Assembly (NCBI RefSeq): GCF_029067145.1
Contig: NZ_JAIEFA010000034.1
Span: 1-58,274, forward strand
DNA length: 58,274 nucleotides
DNA from: Helicobacter sp.
GTDB taxonomy: Bacteria > Campylobacterota > Campylobacteria > Campylobacterales > Helicobacteraceae
Direction: 5' to 3'
The notes below the pieces were generated by a model. It did not search any database and had not been told where the DNA came from. It saw only the letters and a list, made by a program, of their open reading frames with translations. Position 1 is the stretch's first letter; every line of letters starts with the position of its first letter. Position numbers and translations under genes: made by a program. Positions 24,005-32,396 of the stretch are shown in pieces.

Positions 24005-24961
24005 TTAGAGCCATTTTTTCTTTTTAAAATAAAGCATAGGAAGAATCGTTGAAATCACCATTATTCCCAAGGCGACAGGATAAGCATAAGTCCATTCTAG
24101 CTCTGGCATATGCGTGAAGTTCATTCCATAAATCGTGGCTATCAATGTGGGCGGCATCATCGCAACCGTTACCATTGTAAAGGTCTTAATGATTTTGTTT
24201 TGTTCAATATTGATTTGACTTGAAAAAAGCGTTTGAATATTATCCAAAATATTCATATTGACATTCGTAAATTCTACCAAAGAGTTGATGTCTTTTAGCA
24301 CCGTGCCTAAGTCCTTTTTCACCTCTGAATCCGCCTTGTGTGTGCGCAAAAGTGCCGCGATTGCAAGTCTTTTGTCAAACAAACTATCACGCAAACTTAA
24401 GTGCATTTCTTGCAAAATAGATAAATTTTCCAAGATTTCATCACCTAATTTCTTATCAAATACCACAGAGCGACGCAAAAGACGCGTTTGCTTCGCAATG
24501 CTTTCTAGTATATCCGCATCTCTTTCTACGCGCAATTCAAAAATTTTGGAAATCAAATCAAATCCATCTTCAAATTTTTTCGGACTTGCAAGCACTCTTT
24601 GCTGAATTTCATCAAAAACCTTAAATTCATTATATCTAACGGTAAATAGAATCCCCCGCGTGAGCAAAAAAGTAATCGTTTCATTATGTAACACATTTTC
24701 TGCGCTGGGACGCGCAAGGAAGTAAGTGTTAATCGTTACGGTTTCACTATTTTCCCAATAACGCGAAGATTCCTCAATCTCTTCGCGTTCCTCTTTTGTT
24801 GGAATATCTAAAAGATAAGTTTTAGATATATAGGCAATTTCTTGCGCTGTTGGGTGTAGCAAATCAATCCAGAGTATATCTGCATCTACTTGGATAGCCT
24901 CTACGGCTTGCACACTTTCTCTTACCACCATACCATTGCGTTTAATAAAAAGATTCAACAT
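24005..24961 (-). CDS. corA: CorA-family magnesium/cobalt transporter
   Basis: CorA forms a pentameric Mg(II) channel in the inner membrane. The 318-aa product has the long cytosolic alpha/beta domain, the stalk helix (about residues 170-255), and two C-terminal membrane helices. The selectivity motif IYGMNF is at about 277-282 and the tail ends in the basic cluster KKKKWL. It lies downstream of pgk in the same direction, separated by a strong hairpin, so the two are probably separate units. Its stop abuts the decayed region. Confidence 0.95.
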   Translation of the reverse strand: MLNLFIKRNGMVVRESVQAVEAIQVDADILWIDLLHPTAQEIAYISKTYLLDIPTKEEREEIEESSRYWENSETVTINTYFLARPSAENVLHNETITFLLTRGILFTVRYNEFKVFDEIQQRVLASPKKFEDGFDLISKIFELRVERDADILESIAKQTRLLRRSVVFDKKLGDEILENLSILQEMHLSLRDSLFDKRLAIAALLRTHKADSEVKKDLGTVLKDINSLVEFTNVNMNILDNIQTLFSSQINIEQNKIIKTFTMVTVAMMPPTLIATIYGMNFTHMPELEWTYAYPVALGIMVISTILPMLYFKKKKWL

Positions 24962-24980
24962 TATCTACCTCTAATTCTTT

Positions 24981-25017
24981 AAAACTAAAGGAGATACGGA
25001 ATCTCTCCTTTAGTTTT
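24981..25017 (-). terminator. Rho-independent terminator behind pgk
   Basis: AAAACTAAAGGAGA (24981-24994) and TCTCCTTTAGTTTT (25004-25017) form a perfect 14-bp stem with a 9-nt loop, 27 bp after the pgk stop. The AAAA/TTTT base of the stem supplies a T-tract on both strands, so it could work in both directions. Confidence 0.85.
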
Positions 25018-25043
25018 TTATTTTCGTCGGGGGTTCTCCCATT

Positions 25044-26252
25044 TTATACTCTCTTATCCAATACTTCAAATGCTGGCAATACAGCACCTTCAAGCAATTC
25101 CAAACTCGCGCCACCTCCTGTTGAAGTAAAACTCATACCATCTTTATTTCCCGCCTTATCTACTGCGTCTGCAGTATCACCTCCTCCAATCACACTATAC
25201 GAGTAAGTATCTGCGATTGTATGGGAAATACTAAAAGTTCCGCGAGAAAATTTCTGATTCTCATAAACACCAAGAGGTCCATTCCAAATAATCGTTTCAC
25301 AATCCCGAATCACCTCGTTAAATAGCTTCACGGTTGCAGGTCCAATATCTACCGCCATTAAACCTTCTTGAATATCCTGCGCGGGACTAATTTTAATTTC
25401 TTTTGGTTCTTTAAGATTATCCGTTGAAACAACATCTACGGGCAAATAGATTTTTACACCTTTTTCTTTTGCATTTCTTAGAATATTGCGCGCCTCTTCT
25501 AGTAGATTTTCTTCAATAAGAGAATTTTTCATATCATAACCCACAGCCTGCAAAAAGGTATTGCTCATTGCACCACCGATAATAATTTTATCTACCACAT
25601 CTAAAATAGATTTCAAAAGTGTAAGCTTTGAAGAAACTTTTGAACCTCCGACAATAAGCAGCAAAGGACGCAAAGGGTTAGAAAGGGCAATAGCAAAAGA
25701 ATCAATTTCTTTTTTGAGCAACAATCCCGCCACTTTTTCTTTGGCGAAACTTGCGATTCCATAAGTAGAAGAATGTTTGCGGTGCGCTGTTCCAAACGCG
25801 TCATTGACATAAATATCACAGAGGCTAGCAAGCTTTTGGGATAATTCTGGATTATTCTTTTCTTCTCCCTCGTGGAATCGGATATTTTCTAGCAACACAA
25901 TACTGCCATCTACTAGTGTATTTAAAGTAACTTGTGCATTTTCTAAATTATCCACAAAAACAACATCTTTAGATAAAAGTCTCTCCAATCGTTTCAAAAT
26001 ATGCTTCAGAGAAAACTCATTGCTTCTGCCTTGCGGACGCCCCAAATGACTTACCAAAATAATAGACTTCGCGCCATTGTCAATACAATAATTAATAGTA
26101 GGAATCGCCTCACGGATTCTTGTATCATCACTGATATTTAATTCGCTGTCCATTGGGACATTAAAATCTACACGAATCAAAACCCGCTTATCTTTGATAT
26201 TCACCTCACGGAGACTCTTTACATTCTGCATTTCTTGAATATTATTGCTCAT
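25044..26252 (-). CDS. pgk: Phosphoglycerate kinase
   Basis: Pgk interconverts 1,3-bisphosphoglycerate plus ADP and 3-phosphoglycerate plus ATP; in this lineage it probably runs mainly in gluconeogenesis. The 402-aa protein carries KRVLIRVDFNVPMD, the substrate loop SHLGRPQG, the hinge LLIVGGSKVSSKL and the C-terminal nucleotide site VIGGGDTADAV with GGGASLELLEG. AAAGGGC precedes the ATG, a TATAAT box lies at 26310-26315, and a strong terminator follows. Confidence 0.96.
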   Translation of the reverse strand: MSNNIQEMQNVKSLREVNIKDKRVLIRVDFNVPMDSELNISDDTRIREAIPTINYCIDNGAKSIILVSHLGRPQGRSNEFSLKHILKRLERLLSKDVVFVDNLENAQVTLNTLVDGSIVLLENIRFHEGEEKNNPELSQKLASLCDIYVNDAFGTAHRKHSSTYGIASFAKEKVAGLLLKKEIDSFAIALSNPLRPLLLIVGGSKVSSKLTLLKSILDVVDKIIIGGAMSNTFLQAVGYDMKNSLIEENLLEEARNILRNAKEKGVKIYLPVDVVSTDNLKEPKEIKISPAQDIQEGLMAVDIGPATVKLFNEVIRDCETIIWNGPLGVYENQKFSRGTFSISHTIADTYSYSVIGGGDTADAVDKAGNKDGMSFTSTGGGASLELLEGAVLPAFEVLDKRV

Positions 26253-26309
26253 TTTTGCCCTTTTTGTTCATTGTAGTTAAAAATTTTAACTCAAAATGGC
26301 TTAATTCCT

Positions 26310-26315
26310 ATTATA
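26310..26315 (-). promoter_or_regulatory. -10 box of pgk
   Basis: GGGATATAATAGG on the minus strand contains a perfect TATAAT 58 bp before the pgk ATG. Confidence 0.6.
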
Positions 26316-26381
26316 TCCCAATGCAAAAATGTAACAAAATTTAATTTTTCAATCAAATGTGCAAATTTTACGCGTTTGAAG

Positions 26382-27407
26382 TCAATTTAAAAATTGTGGA
26401 ATAAGGATTTCAAACCCTTTTCTTTCTCCTTTCATAAGAGAAATTGTGCCTCCGTGTGCCTCAATAATCTGCAAAGAGAGTGCCAAACCCAAACCATTTC
26501 CCTTTAATTTTGTGCTTTTAAAAGGCTCAAACAGAATCTCTGGATTCTCAATCGGCTTGCCGCTATCATAAATCCTAAAAATCGCATTTTGCGAATCCTT
26601 AATACAAGTAATCTCCACAATTCCCTTTTCCTCTTCACTCTCTTCTATTGCGTCAATTGCATTGAATAAGAAATTTTGCAGCACGATACAAAGCAAATCA
26701 AAATCCGCTTCAAAGGAATCACATTCAAAATGGAATAAAAAATTAATATTTTTAGAATAAGTATAATAATTTAATGCTTCGTTGAGTTCCTCTTCAAGAC
26801 TTTGGGGGTTGATTTTTGCCTTATTGCAATGCACACCTTTAGAAAACAACAAGGTAGCTTTTACGATTCTTTCCACACGCCAAATAGATTTCTTAATCTC
26901 CAATACAAGAGTTTTGTTTTTTAACTCCACGCGATTTGCAAGAGTGGAAGCAAGCAAAGCGACTGAACCTACGGGATTCCTGATTTCGTGTGCTAAATGC
27001 GCAGAAATTTGTCCCATTGAAGCAAGCCTTTCGCGCCGCTTCTCGCTTGTAATATCTGTCGCAGAAATAATCAATTTATTTAATTTTTGATTGGATTGCA
27101 CCAAATAGACTTTTGGCTCGCCAAAAGCCTCCAATTCAATTTCCTGCCGATTATTTTGCGATAAATCAAGCTTTTCTAATAACTCTGGAATCTCGCTAGC
27201 AAGGCTATTTTGATAAAAAATCGTCCCCTCTTGCTCTAGAACCCAAACCGCCGTTGGCAAAACATCTAGCACTTCCTCAAAAAGAGCTTTTAACTCTACA
27301 AATTCCTTTTCTACTTCATAGGTTTGAGTAATCAGCTCCTTTAAGCCTTTTGCAAAGGATTCCTTATCACTACTACTTAAAGATTCTAGTAGATTTTGGT
27401 CTATCAC
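26382..27407 (-). CDS. flgS: Sensor histidine kinase FlgS of the sigma-54 flagellar pathway
   Basis: FlgS is a soluble histidine kinase that phosphorylates the NtrC-type regulator FlgR, which then activates sigma-54 genes for the hook and rod. The 341-aa protein has no membrane helix, a PAS-like sensory segment (about residues 40-120), the H-box AHLAHEIRNP with His140, an N-box (NFLFNAIDAIEE) and G-boxes (YDSGKPI, GNGLGLAL). It directly abuts the rod protein gene and is third in the flgI operon behind a sigma-54 promoter, so its own output may feed back on its expression. flgR is not in the window. Confidence 0.9.
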   Translation of the reverse strand: MIDQNLLESLSSSDKESFAKGLKELITQTYEVEKEFVELKALFEEVLDVLPTAVWVLEQEGTIFYQNSLASEIPELLEKLDLSQNNRQEIELEAFGEPKVYLVQSNQKLNKLIISATDITSEKRRERLASMGQISAHLAHEIRNPVGSVALLASTLANRVELKNKTLVLEIKKSIWRVERIVKATLLFSKGVHCNKAKINPQSLEEELNEALNYYTYSKNINFLFHFECDSFEADFDLLCIVLQNFLFNAIDAIEESEEEKGIVEITCIKDSQNAIFRIYDSGKPIENPEILFEPFKSTKLKGNGLGLALSLQIIEAHGGTISLMKGERKGFEILIPQFLN

Positions 27408-27734
27408 TTATAAACCCTTAACGCCTTGTTTGCCTTGTAAATCTTTGAGATAATCATAAAGCAAATCACTAAACCCGAAGCTTCCGCTTAAACTATCAGC
27501 TAAAGTATCGCGATACATAGACTCATAAATATCATGTCCGGGAGCTTTAGGGAAAAGAGATTCGTCCATTTTCAATGCAGTATCTAGCATATTTTTGATA
27601 ATCAATGCTTCAAAAGCATCTGTTTGCTCTCTCAATCTTGAATCATCATCTGTTTTAATAATGTTTGGTGTAGATTTTGCTGCGTCTAACAACTCTTTAG
27701 AATATCCACCGATTCCGCTAAAATCAATATTCAT
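27408..27734 (-). CDS. FlgJ-like flagellar rod-binding protein (no muramidase domain)
   Basis: The 108-aa protein matches the N-terminal rod-binding domain of FlgJ: FEALIIKNMLDTALKMDESL followed by the aromatic IYESMYRDTLADSL. It is about a third of enterobacterial FlgJ and lacks the muramidase half, as is usual in Campylobacterota. It presumably helps assemble the rod in the periplasm. It lies 10 bp after flgI and directly abuts flgS, an order I recall from H. pylori. Confidence 0.85.
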   Translation of the reverse strand: MNIDFSGIGGYSKELLDAAKSTPNIIKTDDDSRLREQTDAFEALIIKNMLDTALKMDESLFPKAPGHDIYESMYRDTLADSLSGSFGFSDLLYDYLKDLQGKQGVKGL

Positions 27735-27744
27735 TTTAAACTCC

Positions 27745-28827
27745 TTAAATAATTTCTAAATCCGCATTAAATGCGCCCGCTTTTTTCATCGTTTCCAATA
27801 TCGCAATCACATCTTTAGGCGTTGCCCCCATTCGTTGCAAGGCACGCGTTACACTTGAAATCGTCGGATTATTAGCGCTTGTTACCATTGCACCTTGCGC
27901 ACTAAAGGTTGCTCCATTGCCCATATCCACAGCTTCGGGGTCGTTATTTGGCTCATTGCTGACTTTAATCGTAATATTATTATGTGTTACAACAATAGGC
28001 GAAACCTCTACACCCATTCCAGCAATCACTGTTCCTGTGCGTTCGTTAATGATAATTTTGTCCTCTTTAATCGCATCTACCTCCACTTCTTGCACGCGAG
28101 CCAAGAACTCTACCATACTCATTTCTTGTGGGCGTTGCAGTTTGATTGTACGAGGATCTACGGCAGTAGCAATAGGAGCTTGAATCTCTCCTGCGTTTTG
28201 GGGATTAGGGAAAGCCGCATTGATACGCGTTTGAATCCGCACAGCATTTTGAAAATTAGATTCTTTTAAACTCAAGGTTGCATTCAGCTTATTATAAAGG
28301 TCATAAGTTACTTCGCGTTCCACCGTTGCGCCATTGGGTAAAATACCTGCTAATGGGTGATTTGCGCTTCCTCCTCGCTCACTTTTACCTCCGATTCCAA
28401 CTGCTCCTTGTGCTACTGCATAGATTCTACCATCTAAACCACTAAGCGGGGTAAGCAAGAGCGTTCCGCCCTCTAACGATTTTGCATCTCCAATGCTAGA
28501 AACAATGATGTCAATCTTGTCCCCTTGTCTTGCAAAGGCGGGGAGTTTTGCAGTTACCATTACTGCTGCTGCGTTTTTGGAGCTAATGTCATTAGGATCT
28601 ACTTTGACATTCACGCTTTCTAACATATTGGAAATAGATTGCATTGTAAAGGTTGAGGTCGTCTTATCGCCTGTTCCATTTAACCCAACAACCAGACCAT
28701 ATCCGATGAGTTGGTTATCGCGCACTCCAACTACATTGACTAAATCTCCAACTTTTGCACAAAAAGACGGAATCGTAAAACAGAGGAATACTAGTAGAAT
28801 GATTGGAATCTTACGAAGTTGTTTCAT
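27745..28827 (-). CDS. flgI: Flagellar P-ring protein
   Basis: FlgI forms the P-ring bushing in the peptidoglycan layer. The 360-aa protein starts with a Sec signal peptide (core IPIILLVFLCFTIPSFC, cleavage near residue 24). Family hallmarks are NQLIGYGLVVGLNGTGDKT, the QGAVGIGG stretch and MSMVEFLARVQEV; the C-terminus ends with AFNADLEII. AAAAGGATATTCAAGCA precedes the ATG. A sigma-54 promoter lies 40-58 bp upstream and the gene heads flgI-rod protein-flgS. Confidence 0.95.
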   Translation of the reverse strand: MKQLRKIPIILLVFLCFTIPSFCAKVGDLVNVVGVRDNQLIGYGLVVGLNGTGDKTTSTFTMQSISNMLESVNVKVDPNDISSKNAAAVMVTAKLPAFARQGDKIDIIVSSIGDAKSLEGGTLLLTPLSGLDGRIYAVAQGAVGIGGKSERGGSANHPLAGILPNGATVEREVTYDLYNKLNATLSLKESNFQNAVRIQTRINAAFPNPQNAGEIQAPIATAVDPRTIKLQRPQEMSMVEFLARVQEVEVDAIKEDKIIINERTGTVIAGMGVEVSPIVVTHNNITIKVSNEPNNDPEAVDMGNGATFSAQGAMVTSANNPTISSVTRALQRMGATPKDVIAILETMKKAGAFNADLEII

Positions 28828-28866
28828 TGCTTGAATATCCTTTTCTCGCTTAAACTAAATAAAGAT

Positions 28867-28885
28867 AAAGCAAAACTTGTTCCAA
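28867..28885 (-). promoter_or_regulatory. Sigma-54 promoter of the flgI-flgS operon
   Basis: The minus strand reads TTGGAACAAGTTTTGCTTT. The -24 GG (28883-28882) and -12 GC (28871-28870) are separated by exactly 10 nt, the invariant sigma-54 spacing, with the flanking TTGGAAC and TTGCTT consensus. Transcription would start near 28859, giving a leader of about 30 nt before the flgI ATG. Confidence 0.8.
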
Positions 28886-28980
28886 AATTGTTTTTAACAC
28901 ATTGGATTGACTTAGATTGTTTTAAATAAGGAAGTTGATTTCAAGGGATTCTGCATTTCCACACAGAATCCAAAATTTGG

Positions 28981-29091
28981 CTATTTTGTCTGACCGCTAC
29001 GATGAGAAGGGTGCTGATAGTCGTTGCCTTTGCAAGCATTGAACGCAAACATTAAACCCAAGATTCCCAAAATGACTAAAGCTTTTTTCAT
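28981..29091 (-). CDS. Small lipoprotein, 36 aa
   Basis: A frame from ATG 29091 behind AAGGAGAGG encodes a short lipoprotein precursor: MKK, hydrophobic core ALVILGILGLMFAFNAC with lipidation at Cys20, then a 16-residue polar tail (KGNDYQHPSHRSGQTK). After processing only 17 residues remain. A perfect TATAAT lies upstream, so it looks like a real single gene. Function is unknown. Confidence 0.65.
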   Translation of the reverse strand: MKKALVILGILGLMFAFNACKGNDYQHPSHRSGQTK

Positions 29092-29117
29092 AACCTCTCC
29101 TTAAATGAAATGTCATA

Positions 29118-29123
29118 ATTATA
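29118..29123 (-). promoter_or_regulatory. -10 box of the small lipoprotein gene
   Basis: TGTATAATTATG on the minus strand contains TATAAT, 27 bp before the ATG at 29091. Confidence 0.55.
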
Positions 29124-29166
29124 CAGACTTTTTGAGAAATTGTTGCTAATTTATTATATTTAGAAT

Positions 29167-29910
29167 CTAAAATTCAAAAATATTCAAAAATTTCTTTGCA
29201 CGCTCGCTTTTGGGATTGCTAAAAAATTCCTGTGGCGTTGCAATTTCTGCTATTTTTCCTTTATCAAAAAACACGATTCTATCAGCGACATTTTGGGCAA
29301 ACTTCATCTCGTGCGTTACAAGTAGCATTGTCATTCCCTCGCTTGCTAGCTCCTTAATCACATCTAGCACTTCCTTTACCATTTCAGGGTCTAAAGAGGC
29401 GGTAACCTCATCAAAAAGCATAATCTCTGGATTCATACAAAGTGCGCGCACAATGGCAACGCGTTGTTTTTGCCCTCCGCTTAAGCTTTTGGGATATGCG
29501 TCCTTTTTTTGCTCCAAACCTACGCGGCGCAAGAGACTTAAAGCCTCTGTAATTGCCTCCTCTCTTTTGCGATTCTCTACTTTCATTGGTGCTAAGATGA
29601 TGTTTTCTAAGACACTCAAATGCGGAAAAAGCTCATAATTTTGGAATACCATACCGATTTTTTGGCGCACTTTTTTCCATTGGGTTTTCACATTTTCACC
29701 ACTAATTTGCGTGTCTTTGAAAAAAATTTTGCCCCCTTGTATGGATTCTAGCCCATTAATGCAACGCAAAAAGGTGCTTTTGCCACAACCACTTGGTCCC
29801 AAAATCGCGCAAACTTCCCCTTTTGTAATTTCCAAGCTCACAGAATCTAGCACCAAATTGTCCCCATATTTTTTTGTGATATTTTCTAATCTTAAAAGAA
29901 CAGGATTCAT
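29167..29910 (-). CDS. glnQ: Polar amino acid ABC transporter ATP-binding protein
   Basis: This 247-aa ATPase drives uptake of a polar amino acid, probably glutamine, glutamate or aspartate by family. Walker A GPSGCGKS (about residues 38-45), Q-loop MVFQNYELFPH, signature LSGGQKQRV, Walker B IMLFDEVTASLD and the switch His in LLVTHEMKF are intact. It follows permease 1 by 10 bp and ends the operon. The periplasmic binding protein expected for this class is not adjacent. The glnQ symbol is by family, not proven substrate. Confidence 0.9.
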   Translation of the reverse strand: MNPVLLRLENITKKYGDNLVLDSVSLEITKGEVCAILGPSGCGKSTFLRCINGLESIQGGKIFFKDTQISGENVKTQWKKVRQKIGMVFQNYELFPHLSVLENIILAPMKVENRKREEAITEALSLLRRVGLEQKKDAYPKSLSGGQKQRVAIVRALCMNPEIMLFDEVTASLDPEMVKEVLDVIKELASEGMTMLLVTHEMKFAQNVADRIVFFDKGKIAEIATPQEFFSNPKSERAKKFLNIFEF

Positions 29911-29920
29911 CGCCTTAACC

Positions 29921-30574
29921 TTATATTAATTTTTTCTCTAAACTTCTGCTCCACAACGAGAGGGGATAGCATAGTGCGAAATACACCATAAAGATTCCGC
30001 CATACACCCAAAAACTCGCCGTTGGATAAGCAAGGAGATTCACTTCAATGATTTGCTGACCAACTTTTAGCATATCGCTCACACCAATGAGTGCCGCTAG
30101 AGAAGTTGTTTTTATCATTCTAGTAAAGAGATTTACTAGGCTTGGCAAAAGCCGCTTGAAACCTTGCGGAAAGATAATATAATACTGCACTGCAAATTCG
30201 CTTAAACCCAATGCCCTCGCGCTCTCGCTTTGATGTGGAGGCAAACTTGAGATTGCTCCGCGCACTAAATCCCCCATTTCTGCGATTCCCCAAAGGCTAA
30301 ATACCAAAATACACGCGGCGATTCCGCTTAGGTTCAAAAAGCTAGAAAAGCCAAAATAAACGATAAACAACCACGCCAAAATCGGAATAATGCGGATAGA
30401 TTCTAAATACAATCGGCAACCACCGCGTAAAACCTTAGATTGCAAAGTCATCAAATATCCTAAAATAAAGCCAAAAATGCAAGAAAACAGAATCGCTATC
30501 AGCGCGATTTGAAGTGTTACTAGCACACCTTGCGCGATTCTTAACATATTTTGCGGCAAAAAGAGTAATTCCAT
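29921..30574 (-). CDS. glnP: Polar amino acid ABC transporter permease 1
   Basis: The 217-aa inner-membrane protein belongs to the HisM/GlnP family, with about five helices. The cytoplasmic EAA loop that contacts the ATPase reads ESARALGLSEFAVQYYIIFP. AGGAAAC precedes the ATG at 30574. It is separated from its presumed partner permease 2 by the inserted restriction-modification genes and lies 10 bp before the ATPase gene. Confidence 0.88.
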   Translation of the reverse strand: MELLFLPQNMLRIAQGVLVTLQIALIAILFSCIFGFILGYLMTLQSKVLRGGCRLYLESIRIIPILAWLFIVYFGFSSFLNLSGIAACILVFSLWGIAEMGDLVRGAISSLPPHQSESARALGLSEFAVQYYIIFPQGFKRLLPSLVNLFTRMIKTTSLAALIGVSDMLKVGQQIIEVNLLAYPTASFWVYGGIFMVYFALCYPLSLWSRSLEKKLI

Positions 30575-30608
30575 TGTGTTTCCTAATTTAAAATACCTAA
30601 TATTTGGC

Positions 30609-31241
30609 TTATTCAGTCTCCAAGATTCTATGATTTAATAACATTTCTTTTAGCGCAAAAGGGTATCCCTTAACCTTTTTATCCCAACTTTTTATATAAA
30701 TATCCAAAATATATCGCATAGCCTCAATCTCGGTTCTATTTGAAAATTCTCTATTCTTAGACCAATCACATTGAAAAGGCAAATTATTGCCATTTGGCAC
30801 AAGCGTTTGGATTCTTTTAAGTGATGTATAAAAGCAATCTTGCGTGTCATTTTTATTGATGACTAAAAAGTAATAATCGTAGCCTATTTTTAATTCATCT
30901 ACTAGCATACTATGAAACTTATCCCACGCTAAAGGCATATTCCTAACCCCGCTTAAAGCGTAACCCATACCTAATTTTGATGAGCAATTATCCGCTGCAC
31001 CATTGTTTAAATCTGAAATTTTAATATTGACAAAAAGTTCCTCTTGAATGCAAATCCTAAAATCATACCATTCTCTAATGCTTGGCGTTTTGATTTCTTT
31101 AAATTTTTCAAGTAATTGTAATTGTTTTAAAATCATTTCTTCATTTGTTGCAGAATTTAATCTGCCATCATCGTTTTCGTTCTTTAATAAAAGCGGGTGA
31201 TTTTTCAAAAAATCAACAATGTTTTCTAAATATTGCGTCAT
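30609..31241 (-). CDS. Putative type II restriction endonuclease
   Basis: The 210-aa protein directly follows and overlaps (29 bp) a DNA methyltransferase gene, the classic layout of a type II system. A PD-(D/E)XK-like core may be IREWYDFRI...LFVNIKISDL (about residues 55-80), where the NIK triplet would replace D/E-x-K. Downstream the repeated Asn/Ser-rich stretch GAADNCSSKLGMGYALSG resembles other Helicobacter restriction enzymes. Family and site are not recognised, so the call rests mostly on context. It lies between two permease genes of an amino acid transporter. Confidence 0.65.
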   Translation of the reverse strand: MTQYLENIVDFLKNHPLLLKNENDDGRLNSATNEEMILKQLQLLEKFKEIKTPSIREWYDFRICIQEELFVNIKISDLNNGAADNCSSKLGMGYALSGVRNMPLAWDKFHSMLVDELKIGYDYYFLVINKNDTQDCFYTSLKRIQTLVPNGNNLPFQCDWSKNREFSNRTEIEAMRYILDIYIKSWDKKVKGYPFALKEMLLNHRILETE

Positions 31242-32388
31242 CTATCATCGCCTCTTTTAAGGATTTTTGAGCAAAAATAAATCTGCCACCCGTTACAAAC
31301 CCCATTTGCTCCCAATTTAGCGTATTTAATTGCTCTACTGCTTTTTCTAAATTTAACGGAATCTTTGGAAAAAGTGCTAAAATGGAGCCGTCCCATTTTT
31401 TACATTGATGAATGAAAAATGGTTTTTTGTTTCTTGTTTTGCAATTAACATAGATTCTAGGTTCTTTTTCTCTAAAATTTACCGAACGCCCCCAAGCCCA
31501 CCAATTCTCCTCATTAAATTTTTTAATGCTACGATTCAGCAAAATTTTTTTATATTTTTCAAGTTCTGAATCATATCTTTCGTAAATCATTCTTTTTAGT
31601 TTGCCTGTTTTTGCTGTTTGTGAGCAGACAAACTCCTCTCCGCATTCGCTGACAAAAACTTCATCTTTGCCGCTAACTGCTCCTACTTTTATATCAAAAA
31701 TTTCTCCAAGTGATTTTACCTTACGACTTTGACTAAAAGAAATAATGCCATCTTGAATAAGCAAATGTTTTTTGCCACTAAAAGTTTGGGTTTGATAAGA
31801 AAAATTGCCCTTTTCGTATCGGAAAACGCAGACATTAGGACAAGATTCACGGAATAGTTTTTTATCTCCATAATCAAAGAAATGCGTAATTGTCCCATTA
31901 TCCAAAAGAAGTTGATTTGTATATCTTGCAGAAGTGAGTTTGATAAAATCGCGTGGAACAATAAAAATCAACTCGCCACCCTCTTTTAGATGATGAAAAC
32001 ATTTCTCAATAAAATAAAGATATAAATTTGCCTCTACATTAATATTTGTTTGGTGTGTAATGTTTAAAAACTTGTTATCTACATAGGGCGGATTACCTAT
32101 AATGGTGTCAAATTTCTGCTCCATAGGATAATCAAAAAAATCCATATTTAAGACTCTTTTATCCTTTATCAAGCTTTTATCTATCTCAATAAAAACCGCA
32201 TTGTCTTTCAAGCATTCTTTAAAGGCTAGATTCCCGCAACTTGGCTCTAAAAGTCTCCCCTTTTTGTTTTGAATCAAAGCAATACATTGCTCTACAAGAA
32301 TCTTGGGGCTAAAAAACTGCCCTAGATTCCTTTTAAGACCCGATTGCGTAATGCTATTTTTTGTATTTTGCATTCTCTTTCTTTTCAT
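31213..32388 (-). CDS. Type II adenine-N6 DNA methyltransferase (gamma class)
   Basis: The 391-aa protein methylates adenine at the site cut by its partner. The motif order is that of gamma-class enzymes: motif X GQFFSPKILVEQ (about residues 23-34), motif I LLEPSCGNLAF, motif IV NPPYVD, motif VI LKEGGELIFIVP, and then a target-recognition region. The recognition site cannot be read from sequence. Its ribosome binding site AGAGG spans the stop codon of permease 2, 8 bp upstream, so it is translated from the transporter message. Confidence 0.9.
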   Translation of the reverse strand: MKRKRMQNTKNSITQSGLKRNLGQFFSPKILVEQCIALIQNKKGRLLEPSCGNLAFKECLKDNAVFIEIDKSLIKDKRVLNMDFFDYPMEQKFDTIIGNPPYVDNKFLNITHQTNINVEANLYLYFIEKCFHHLKEGGELIFIVPRDFIKLTSARYTNQLLLDNGTITHFFDYGDKKLFRESCPNVCVFRYEKGNFSYQTQTFSGKKHLLIQDGIISFSQSRKVKSLGEIFDIKVGAVSGKDEVFVSECGEEFVCSQTAKTGKLKRMIYERYDSELEKYKKILLNRSIKKFNEENWWAWGRSVNFREKEPRIYVNCKTRNKKPFFIHQCKKWDGSILALFPKIPLNLEKAVEQLNTLNWEQMGFVTGGRFIFAQKSLKEAMIDDAIFRKHC

Positions 32389-32396
32389 CTTTACCT

